This document shows, in pieces, positions 1-5,785 of a stretch of 5,785 nt of DNA. Both the position numbers and the translations under genes were made by a program. Below the pieces are notes generated by a model. It ran no database searches, was not told where the DNA came from, and saw nothing but the letters and a program-made list of their open reading frames with translations. Source of the DNA: an uncultured Collinsella sp. (lineage in GTDB: Bacteria; Actinomycetota; Coriobacteriia; Coriobacteriales; Coriobacteriaceae); the NCBI GenBank assembly GCA_900555815.1, contig USMR01000067.1, forward strand, positions 1 through 5,785. The letters run 5' to 3'. Positions within the stretch are counted from its first letter, which is position 1; each line of letters opens with the position of its first letter.

Positions 1-60
1 GGCGAATCGGCGGAGCCCTCACAGCCTTCGCGCCTTAACTCGCTGCTTTCGAGAGCCCCC

Positions 61-1419
61 ATGCACCACGGCGTTCGTGCCGGCGCGCTCCATATGAAAA
101 CTGACTGGCACCAGATCGTGACGGCAGGCGATGAGCTTGCCGTCGATGCGCCGCTCACCGATAAATCATCCATCATCTGCCGCACCGGCATGCTTATGCT
201 GGCAAGCGGAACAGGTGCCTGGCGCGTGCGCGATACCATGAATCGTGTTGCTGCCGTACTCGGCGTCACGATTCACGTCGACCTGAGCCTTCTGTCGTTT
301 GAGTGTACTTGCATCGAAGATGGCCACTGCTTTAACGAGGTTGTCAGCTTGCCCACAACGGGCGTCAATACCCATCGCATTTGGATGATGGAGAGTTTCC
401 TCAAGGAAATCGAGACCTATGGTCGTCGCTTCACGGTGCACGAGTATCACGAGATGCTCAAGACCGTTGAGAGTTCAAAACCTGATTACGCGCCTTGGCA
501 ACAGGGCCTTGCGGCGGCCTGCGCCTGTGGCGCCTTCGTTTTTTTGCTCGGCGGCGGCCCTATCGAGATGGCCTGCGCATTCGTAGGCGCTGGTGTCGGT
601 AACTTTGCTCGCTCCCATATTCTCAAGCAGGGTCTTGGCCAGTTTAGCGCGCTGACGACCGGCGTTGCGCTCGCTTGCGTTTCGTATCTGCTGGCATTGC
701 TCGGCCTTGGCCAGGTCATACCGGGGGCAATGTCGCACCAAGAAGGCTATATCGGCGCCATGCTCTTTGTGATTCCCGGCTTTCCACTCATTACGGCAGG
801 CCTCGACATCGCTAAGCTCGACATGCGAAGCGGTATCGAGCGCCTTTCATATGCCGTATCGATTATTGTGATGGCGACCCTCGTAGGTTGGATGGTTGCC
901 GAGTGTGTTGGCCTGGCGCCGGACGACTTTGCCCCACTGGGCCTTTCGCCGCTTGCCCTTACGCTCCTGCGCGTGGTGATGAGCTTCGTTGGCGTATTCG
1001 GCTTCTCGGTGATGTTCAACAGCCCGGTAAAGATGGCCGCGGCAGCTGGGTTGATCGGCGCCGTGTCCAATACCCTGCGTCTGACCCTTGTCGATGCGCC
1101 GACGATGATTCCCTTCCTGGGCCTCAGCACGGGAATGCCTCCCGAGGCAGCAGCGTTTATCGGCGCGCTGGTATCGGGGCTGCTCGCAAGCTTGGCTGAA
1201 GTCAAGCTCACCTACCCGCGCATCGCCCTCACGGTGCCTTCGATTGTCATTATGGTGCCGGGCTTGTATCTGTATCGCTCGATGTATTACATGTGCACCT
1301 TCGACACGGTCAATATGCTCGGCTGGTTTGTGCGCGCAGTGCTCATCGTAGCGTTTCTGCCCGTTGGACTGGGTGTGGCGCGTACGCTCACCGACCCTCG
1401 CTGGCGCCACACCAGCTAA
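61..1419 (+). CDS. ThrE-family threonine/serine exporter-like membrane protein (5' end uncertain)
   Basis: Probable inner-membrane exporter of the ThrE family, whose characterised member in Corynebacterium exports threonine and serine; the substrate here is inferred. The N-terminal soluble part (about residues 35-140) matches the ThrE N domain, including an ICRTGMLMLASGTGAWRV stretch at 39-56. A membrane portion starts near residue 149 and has about ten hydrophobic segments. It includes a family-like IPGFPLITAGLD motif (238-249) in the first membrane bundle and PSIVIMVPG (393-401) in the second, ThrE_2-like bundle. At 452 residues it is near full family length. The start is unsure: ATG 61 has only a weak GAGAG upstream, ATG 94 has no Shine-Dalgarno, and the frame is open without a stop back to base 1, so the true start may lie outside the window. 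No promoter is visible. Confidence 0.85.
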   Translation: MHHGVRAGALHMKTDWHQIVTAGDELAVDAPLTDKSSIICRTGMLMLASGTGAWRVRDTMNRVAAVLGVTIHVDLSLLSFECTCIEDGHCFNEVVSLPTTGVNTHRIWMMESFLKEIETYGRRFTVHEYHEMLKTVESSKPDYAPWQQGLAAACACGAFVFLLGGGPIEMACAFVGAGVGNFARSHILKQGLGQFSALTTGVALACVSYLLALLGLGQVIPGAMSHQEGYIGAMLFVIPGFPLITAGLDIAKLDMRSGIERLSYAVSIIVMATLVGWMVAECVGLAPDDFAPLGLSPLALTLLRVVMSFVGVFGFSVMFNSPVKMAAAAGLIGAVSNTLRLTLVDAPTMIPFLGLSTGMPPEAAAFIGALVSGLLASLAEVKLTYPRIALTVPSIVIMVPGLYLYRSMYYMCTFDTVNMLGWFVRAVLIVAFLPVGLGVARTLTDPRWRHTS

Positions 1420-1452
1420 TTGGTACAAGGGGGACAGGTTACTTTGCACCAA
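1420..1452. repeat. Short imperfect palindrome abutting the exporter stop codon
   Basis: TTGGTACAAGG (1420-1430) is the reverse complement of CTTTGCACCAA (1442-1452) apart from one A/C mismatch and one G-T wobble. The loop is GGGACAGGTTA (1431-1441). It starts at the base after the exporter's TAA. No T-run follows it, so it is a poor intrinsic terminator. Its form suggests a REP-like dispersed palindrome or a structure protecting the mRNA 3' end; which one cannot be told from a single copy. Confidence 0.55.
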
Positions 1453-1525
1453 ATGAGTTGCGGTGAAATAGGGACTGAATTGCTGCTTAAAGGGTCAAAA
1501 CAGTCCGTATTCCACCGCAACTTAT
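1453..1525. repeat. Large imperfect inverted repeat (REP/MITE-like hairpin candidate)
   Basis: The left arm at 1453-1477 and the right arm at 1501-1525 are complementary over 25 positions, with mismatches at 1466/1512 and 1471/1507 and one G-T pair (1455/1523). The core reads GTTGCGGTG...GGACTG on the left and CAGTCC...CACCGCAAC on the right, around a 23-base loop. It lies directly beside the palindrome at 1420-1452. The region is less GC-rich than the neighbouring genes. Its form fits a mobilised palindromic repeat of the kind spread by REP-associated tyrosine transposases, but no transposase or target duplication is visible. A structured 3' UTR is the alternative. Confidence 0.6.
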
Positions 1526-1642
1526 GGGGTCGGGGGGGGGGATTATTGGTGCCCTGCATCTCCATAAACTCAACGCTTACGAAGCGCGCGCCGTTCGTGT
1601 TAGGGTAGTTCCACCACATAAGTAGTCGCAGACGCTCGTACC
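1526..1642. other. Intergenic stretch with a G10 tract; possible minus-strand coding remnant
   Basis: This stretch begins GGGGT followed by ten consecutive G (1532-1541). No plus-strand gene is recognisable. On the minus strand a frame runs open from an ATG at 1674-1676 down to a TAG at 1416-1418 (86 codons). Between about 1541 and 1649 it has GC-ending codons in 27 of 37 positions by hand count and reads as plausible protein (RPWYERLRLLMWWNYPNTNG, then RFVSVEFMEMQGTNN). Further down it runs through the inverted repeats, so any gene here would be a fragment. No Shine-Dalgarno precedes its ATG and I recognise no family. Confidence 0.35.
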
Positions 1643-1693
1643 ACGGGCGGGCGAGATGAAGTCCCAACAGCTCCATCTTGCCCGCCCGTTTTT
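1643..1693 (+). terminator. Strong rho-independent terminator-like hairpin in the leader of the DUF2798 gene
   Basis: ACGGGCGGGC (1643-1652) pairs perfectly with GCCCGCCCGT (1680-1689). The stem continues as GAGATG (1653-1658) with CATCTT (1674-1679) through one G-T pair, giving 16 stacked pairs, then a mismatch and a short inner extension. The T-run is 1689-1693. It lies about 220 bases after the exporter stop but only 27 bases before the next gene's Shine-Dalgarno. It may therefore end upstream transcripts, or act as an attenuator for the downstream gene. Confidence 0.75.
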
Positions 1694-1719
1694 GTTGCGT
1701 GGTGCCGCGGCGTAACACA

Positions 1720-1726
1720 GAAAGGA
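1720..1726 (+). promoter_or_regulatory. Ribosome binding site deciding the DUF2798 start
   Basis: GAAAGGA is the only good Shine-Dalgarno here. Two in-frame ATGs follow: 1729 is only 2 bases away, too close to be efficient, while 1738 is 11 bases away, which is long but workable. This favours 1738. Confidence 0.55.
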
Positions 1727-1737
1727 CAATGCCCTTT

Positions 1738-2286
1738 ATGCCTATCAACAAACGAGAGAGCCTGCTGTTCACCTTTATCATGTGCTTTTGCATGGTGCTC
1801 TGGATGAGCATCTACAACGTTGCCCTGCAGCATGGGGCCATCAACGGCGAGGTTGTTGCCGCCGCGTGGCTCGGCTTCCCCGTTGCCTACATTTTTGCCA
1901 TGTGCTGCGACTGGTTTGTTGCCAGCCCCCTTGCCAAGGGTTTCGCCTTTAAATTCCTGGTCACGCCGGGCAAGAGTTCGCTGCTTGCCATGACGCTTGC
2001 CGTCAGCTCCTGCATGGTCGTTCCCATGGTCATCATCATGTCGCTGTACGGTGCCTGTGAGGGTCTGACGCACATGCCCGGCGGCATCCTTGCGAACCTG
2101 TATTCCGTGCCCGCGATCTGGATGATCAACATCCCGCATAATTTTGTGATGGCGCTGCCGTGGAACCTTTTGGTAGCCGGTCCGATTTCCCGCTTCGTCT
2201 TCCGTCGCGCCTTCCCTGTGGGGACGGTTTTCGAGGAGGAGCATGCCGAGCTCTTGGAGCAGGCTATGGCTCCTGAGTGCGAGTAG
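1738..2286 (+). CDS. DUF2798-type small four-helix membrane protein
   Basis: Integral membrane protein of 182 residues and unknown function. Four hydrophobic helices are visible at about 9-28, 39-60, 80-102 and 122-147. They form two similar halves, each a helix pair followed by a basic, small-residue loop: ASPLAKGFAFKFLV at 62-75, and AGPISRFVFRRAFP at 147-160. That duplicated helix pair ending in a PLA/PIS-like motif and basic residues is what I associate with DUF2798. The C-terminus is acidic and probably cytoplasmic. The spacing of GAAAGGA (1720-1726) favours ATG 1738 over ATG 1729, which would add three residues; the frame is open further upstream, but that would begin inside the terminator hairpin. 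The hairpin before it and the terminator after it suggest a single-gene transcript. No transport or enzyme motif is seen, so no function is proposed. Confidence 0.8.
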   Translation: MPINKRESLLFTFIMCFCMVLWMSIYNVALQHGAINGEVVAAAWLGFPVAYIFAMCCDWFVASPLAKGFAFKFLVTPGKSSLLAMTLAVSSCMVVPMVIIMSLYGACEGLTHMPGGILANLYSVPAIWMINIPHNFVMALPWNLLVAGPISRFVFRRAFPVGTVFEEEHAELLEQAMAPECE

Positions 2287-2452
2287 CTCGCTTAGGGATC
2301 TGCTGAGCGCGGGCGACTTGCTTGGTTGGAGCCCAAAGCGTGGATAGCTCTCTCGGCGACATCGCGGGCGTGAGCGGTGCGCATGACCGGAGGGCCCGTG
2401 CTGCTCCGTTGCCCGACGTGCTAGCGCGCAGAACAATCTGTTGGTGCATTCG
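2287..2452. other. Intergenic 3' region without a recognisable gene
   Basis: These 166 bases between the DUF2798 stop and its terminator have stops in all plus frames and no tRNA, SRP, tmRNA or RNase P signature that I can recognise. The minus-strand frame here (2264-2449) has no ribosome binding site and a low-complexity translation. It is most simply a 3' UTR. AACAATCTGTTG at 2432-2443 resembles the core of the palindrome at 2498-2518, differing at one of 12 bases. Confidence 0.4.
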
Positions 2453-2485
2453 GCGGCTGCTGAAGCGTTTCGGCAGCCGCTTTTT
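2453..2485 (+). terminator. Rho-independent terminator after the DUF2798 gene
   Basis: GCGGCTGC (2453-2460) pairs perfectly with GCAGCCGC (2473-2480). The stem extends inward through TGAA (2461-2464) with TTCG (2469-2472) to a GCGT loop, about 12 pairs in all. It is followed by TTTTT (2481-2485). It insulates the activase gene from upstream transcription. Confidence 0.9.
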
Positions 2486-2497
2486 ATACGGAGTTTA

Positions 2498-2518
2498 AAT
2501 ACAACAGTCTGTTGTATT
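2498..2518. promoter_or_regulatory. 21-bp perfect palindrome, probable repressor operator
   Basis: AATACAACAG (2498-2507) and CTGTTGTATT (2509-2518) are exact reverse complements around a single T (2508). It is 50 bases before the activase start and covers the place where a -35 element would sit for the -10 at 2530-2535. No T-run follows, so it is a DNA operator rather than a terminator. The length and perfect dyad suit a TetR-type dimer, but no regulator gene is in the window, so the family is inferred. Confidence 0.7.
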
Positions 2519-2526
2519 ACGTAGAG

Positions 2527-2535
2527 TGGTATATC
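2527..2535 (+). promoter_or_regulatory. Extended -10 promoter of the activase gene
   Basis: TGGTATATC fits the extended -10 form TGnTATAAT with four of six hexamer matches. The expected -35 position (about 2507-2512) lies inside the palindrome and is not a good TTGACA match, as is common with an extended -10. Transcription would start near 2541-2543, giving a leader of roughly 25 bases. Confidence 0.5.
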
Positions 2536-2567
2536 TCTAGCGGGAAAAATGCGAGAGACGGAGCATT

Positions 2568-5500
2568 ATGGCGTTGCTAGTAGGACTGGACGTAGGGTCG
2601 ACGACGACCAAAGTTTACGCGATGCACGAGGATATGACCGAGGCGTGGTGGGGATATCGCCGCCACGGGGCGTGTCAGACAGCGAGCGTGCGCGCCATGC
2701 TCGGCGAGCTCGCCGAGCGCTTTCCCCATGAGTCACTGCGCGTTGCGGTGACCGACTCGGGTGCGCGCGATATCGCGACCGCGCTGGGCGCCTCGTACGT
2801 TCAGGAGGTGGTCGCCAACGCGCTCGCGATCAGCAGGTTCTATCCGCAGACGCGCTGCGCCATCGAGCTGGGCGGCCAAGACGCCAAGATGATCTTCTTC
2901 CGCACCAACGATAAGGGAGACATCGAGGTTGCCGACATGCGCATGAACGGCTCGTGCGCAGGCGGTACCGGTGCATTTATCGACGAGATGGCAAAGCTCA
3001 TGGGGGTCGGCACCGAATCGGGCGAGTTCGAGCAGCTCGCAAGCCGGGGAACGACCGTCCACGAGGTCTCGGGCCGCTGCGGCGTGTACGCAAAGACCGA
3101 TATCCAGCCGCTGCTCAACGAGGGCATTCCTACCACCGACCTGGCGCTTTCGGCGCTTCACGCGGTCGCCCGCCAAACGATCGGCGGTCTGGCCCAGGGT
3201 ATCGACATCGAGCCGCCGGTAATCTTCGAGGGCGGTACGCTCGCCTACAACCCCACACTGGTCCGCGTGTTCCGGGAGCAACTGAATCTATCGGACGATC
3301 AGGTTATCGTCCCGCGCGATCCGCAGATCATGGTCGCGCGCGGTGCCGCCCTGTCGCTGACCGACATGTTCGCATCGTCCCAACCGATCGACCTTCCCGA
3401 CGCTTTTGTCCGGCTGGATAAGCTCGAGACGGTCGCGCCCGCAAGCGGGGAGGGACGTCTTGCCCAGCCCTTTTTTGCCACACCTGCCGAGCAGGCGGAT
3501 TTTACGGCACGCCATGGCAAAGAGACGCCGGCAAAGGGTCCGGATGCGTATGCGCCCGGAGAGACGGTGCGTGTGGCGCTCGGTATCGATTCGGGGAGCA
3601 CGACGACCAAGTTCGCCCTGGTCGATGAGGCGGGTGAGCTTGTCGATTCGTTCTACGCGTCTAATAACGGCAGACCGCTCGACGTCGCCCAACAGGGTCT
3701 TGTCAGCTTGAAGAACCGCTGGGAGACAGCGGGAGTCACGCTTGCGATCGATGCCGTGGGCACCACGGGATACGGCGAGGAGCTTTTCGCGCGCGCGTTC
3801 CACGCCGACTACCATACGGTCGAGACGGTCGCGCACGCCCGCGCCGCGTGCGCATGCGTTCCCGATGCGACCTTCGTGCTCGACATCGGCGGACAGGATA
3901 TGAAGGCCATCTGGCTCAACCACGGCGTGCTGACCGATATCGTCGTCAACGAGGCGTGCTCTGCGGGCTGCGGCTCGTTCCTCGAGGGTTTTGCCAAAAA
4001 CCTCGGAATAGCCGTTGAGGATATCGCGACCGAGGCATTTTCGTCCAAAGCCCCCGCCGTTCTCGGCAGCCGCTGCACGGTGTTCATGAACAGCAGCGTC
4101 GTTTCCGAGCAGCGGCGCGGTAAGGGTCCGGGCGACATCATGGCCGGTCTCTGCCGTTCGATTATCGAGAACGTGTTCACCAAGGTCATTCGCGTTTCAA
4201 ATCTCAACCGTCTGGGCGACAAAGTCGTCGTCCAGGGCGGCACGTTCCGAAACGACGCGGTGCTGCGCGCATTCGAGCAGTATCTGGGCAAACCCGTCAC
4301 GCGTGCGCCCCACCCGGGGCTGATGGGCGCTATCGGTATCGCCCTGCTCGCGCGCGAGGAATGCCGCAAGGGCGACGCCGGCACGTCGTTTATCGGGCTC
4401 GATGCCGTGGAGCGCTTCGAGCATCGCGAGTTCGGCGGCGTTACCTGCCGTCGGTGCAACAACCGCTGCCAGCGCGCGGTCGTGGCATTTGGCGACGGCT
4501 CGCTTTACGTCACGGGCAATCGTTGCCCGCGCGGCGGCGCCATCTCATGGGATGAGCTCGTGCGCGAGGTTCCCGCGGCGGAGGAGCTGCGTCCGCAGGG
4601 TGCTTGCGAGGCACAGGCACCCGGCACGGGGCGCGACCGGACCGCGGCTGCCCCCAATCTCTTTGTCGACCGCGAGAAGCTGCTGTTCGAGTCGTACCCC
4701 ACGGTTCCCGTCAGCGGGGGGCGCGATGTCACGATCGGCATTCCCCGTGTGCTCGAGTTCTGGGACACCATGCCGTTCTGGTCGACGTTCTTCAGCACGC
4801 TCGGCTTTAAGGTGCGCGTCTCGGGACGCAGCACCAAGGCGATGTACGAGCGCGGTCTGGCGCACGTCACATCCGACACCGTGTGCTTCCCGGCCAAGCT
4901 CGTCCACGGGCACATCCGCAATCTCGTCGACGCCGGCGTCGACCGCATCTTCATGCCCATCATCACGACGGTGCCCACCGAAAACACCGCCTCTACCAGC
5001 GAGTGGATGTGCGCCGTCGTAAAGGGATACCCCTACGTGATGCGCAATTCCGATAACCCGGAGGAGCGTTTCGGCGTTCCGTTCGATACGCCGCTGTTCC
5101 ACTGGTACGACGAGGGCGACCGAAACCGCCAGCTCAAGGCGTGGTGCAAGGAGACCTTCGATATCGATGCCGACCTGGTTGCCAAGGCGACCGAGCAGGC
5201 GGACCGCGCGCAGGAGACGTTTGAGAACCAGCTGCAGCTGCGCGGCAGGCAGGTGCTCGAGAACGTGCACGAGGACGGCGGCTACGCGGTGGTGATCGCT
5301 TCGCGCCCGTACCACAACGACCCGCTGGTCAACCACGGGCTGCCCAAGCTCTTCTCTGAGCGCGGCATCCCCGTGCTGACGCCCGATGCGGTGCCGGGGG
5401 TCTGCAACGTCGATCTTTCCAACAGCCGCATCGACATCGTGAACAACTACCATGCGCGCATGCTGTCGTGCGCGGTCATCGTCGCATCGACGCCCGAGCT

Positions 5501-5785
5501 CGAGCTCGTGCAGATGGGCAGCTTCGGCTGCGGCCACGATGCGTATCTCACCGACGAGATCGCGCGCATGATGGGCGAGATGGGCTCCAAGGTTCCGATG
5601 ATGATCAAGCTCGATGAGAGCGACGTCGCCGGTCCCATGGGCATTCGCGTGCGTTCGTTTATCGAGTCGGTCAACCGTCGTCGCGCGGAGGAGCGTGCCG
5701 AGGGCGCCCGGGTGCACGCGGTCCATCCGCTCGACGACCCGTATAAGGTCAAGTACACCAAGCGCGACCGGCACGACAAGATCGC
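2568..5785 (+). CDS. Fused 2-hydroxyacyl-CoA dehydratase activase / DUF2229 protein (3' end cut by window)
   Basis: Large fusion protein of the BadF/BadG/BcrA/HgdC activase family: ATP-driven, iron-sulfur electron donors that start 2-hydroxyacyl-CoA dehydratases in the anaerobic cytoplasm. The first 1072 residues are present with no stop. Domain 1 (about 3-262) has DVGSTTTK (8-15), GGQDAK (102-107), Cys130 in NGSCAGGTG and Cys171 in SGRCGVYAK. Domain 2 (about 337-600) repeats these as DSGSTTTK (341-348), GGQDMK (441-446), Cys464/Cys468 in NEACSAGCG and Cys503 in SRCTVF. A Cys motif follows (627, 630, 634, 653), then a DUF2229-like region from about 720 with IGIPRVLEFWDTMPFW and SDTVCFPAK (Cys773), and ASRPYH at 911-916. 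Known relatives are about 1400-1500 residues and end in a dehydratase-like part, so roughly 350-400 residues are missing. ATG 2568 has GGAG at 2560-2563, and an in-frame TAG at 2538 excludes earlier starts. The physiological substrate is unknown. Confidence 0.9.
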   Translation, partial: MALLVGLDVGSTTTKVYAMHEDMTEAWWGYRRHGACQTASVRAMLGELAERFPHESLRVAVTDSGARDIATALGASYVQEVVANALAISRFYPQTRCAIELGGQDAKMIFFRTNDKGDIEVADMRMNGSCAGGTGAFIDEMAKLMGVGTESGEFEQLASRGTTVHEVSGRCGVYAKTDIQPLLNEGIPTTDLALSALHAVARQTIGGLAQGIDIEPPVIFEGGTLAYNPTLVRVFREQLNLSDDQVIVPRDPQIMVARGAALSLTDMFASSQPIDLPDAFVRLDKLETVAPASGEGRLAQPFFATPAEQADFTARHGKETPAKGPDAYAPGETVRVALGIDSGSTTTKFALVDEAGELVDSFYASNNGRPLDVAQQGLVSLKNRWETAGVTLAIDAVGTTGYGEELFARAFHADYHTVETVAHARAACACVPDATFVLDIGGQDMKAIWLNHGVLTDIVVNEACSAGCGSFLEGFAKNLGIAVEDIATEAFSSKAPAVLGSRCTVFMNSSVVSEQRRGKGPGDIMAGLCRSIIENVFTKVIRVSNLNRLGDKVVVQGGTFRNDAVLRAFEQYLGKPVTRAPHPGLMGAIGIALLAREECRKGDAGTSFIGLDAVERFEHREFGGVTCRRCNNRCQRAVVAFGDGSLYVTGNRCPRGGAISWDELVREVPAAEELRPQGACEAQAPGTGRDRTAAAPNLFVDREKLLFESYPTVPVSGGRDVTIGIPRVLEFWDTMPFWSTFFSTLGFKVRVSGRSTKAMYERGLAHVTSDTVCFPAKLVHGHIRNLVDAGVDRIFMPIITTVPTENTASTSEWMCAVVKGYPYVMRNSDNPEERFGVPFDTPLFHWYDEGDRNRQLKAWCKETFDIDADLVAKATEQADRAQETFENQLQLRGRQVLENVHEDGGYAVVIASRPYHNDPLVNHGLPKLFSERGIPVLTPDAVPGVCNVDLSNSRIDIVNNYHARMLSCAVIVASTPELELVQMGSFGCGHDAYLTDEIARMMGEMGSKVPMMIKLDESDVAGPMGIRVRSFIESVNRRRAEERAEGARVHAVHPLDDPYKVKYTKRDRHDKI

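Noticed and set aside
747..1452. Minus-strand frames of 154 and 201 codons opposite the exporter
   Set aside because: The plus-strand exporter is well supported. These are Arg/His-rich shadows without motifs.
1420..1608. 62-codon plus frame in the intergenic region
   Set aside because: It starts at a TTG adjacent to the exporter stop and runs straight through the inverted repeats and the G10 tract; no ribosome binding site.
1420..1740. CRISPR array or T-box riboswitch in the intergenic region
   Set aside because: There are no regularly spaced direct repeats, and no T-box consensus or specifier stem is visible; only inverted repeats and a terminator hairpin are present.
2287..2452. Possible structured RNA gene after the DUF2798 gene
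   Set aside because: I could not match it to tRNA, SRP, 6S, tmRNA or RNase P features. Its only clear structure is the terminator that follows.
2549..2731. 60-codon plus frame starting just before the activase gene
   Set aside because: It overlaps the activase start in another frame and its translation is low complexity. GGAG at 2560 serves ATG 2568 instead.
2733..4462. Several minus-strand open frames of 98-217 codons
   Set aside because: All are antisense to the two activase domains, which have intact motifs on the plus strand; no ribosome binding sites or recognisable products.
4545..5774. 409-codon minus-strand open frame opposite the activase gene
   Set aside because: It lies wholly inside a clearly recognised coding region. 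Its translation is rich in Arg, His and Val with no family motif, as expected for the complement of GC-rich codons.

Overview
The window looks like a piece of chromosome from a GC-rich, strictly anaerobic actinobacterium, most likely Coriobacteriia and probably a Collinsella-like gut organism. This is inference from base composition, a two-domain ThrE-type exporter, and a very long fused 2-hydroxyacyl-CoA dehydratase activase typical of fermenting anaerobes. No rRNA or other taxonomic marker is present.

Layout, all genes on the plus strand: (1) A ThrE-family (threonine/serine exporter type) membrane protein ends at 1419. Its frame stays open to base 1, so its start may lie before the window. 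(2) A 318-base intergenic stretch (1420-1737) carries a short palindrome touching the stop codon, a larger imperfect inverted repeat with 25-base arms, a run of ten G, and a strong rho-independent hairpin. That hairpin sits just 27 bases before the ribosome binding site of the next gene. (3) A small four-helix membrane protein of the DUF2798 type (1738-2286) is followed, after 166 bases with no recognisable gene, by a clean terminator at 2453-2485. (4) A 21-bp perfect palindrome and an extended -10 promoter precede a giant gene starting at 2568 that runs off the right edge. It encodes at least 1072 residues: two tandem ASKHA-type activase domains, a Cys-rich motif, and a DUF2229-like region.

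The three genes do not form an obvious operon. Terminators separate gene 2 from both neighbours, and the activase gene has its own promoter with a probable repressor operator. The points most worth following up are the tandem activase domains, which may build their bridging [4Fe-4S] cluster within one chain; the operator palindrome over the activase promoter; and the terminator placed inside the apparent leader of the DUF2798 gene. I did not find a clearly new multi-gene system; the longer minus-strand reading frames look like shadows of plus-strand genes.
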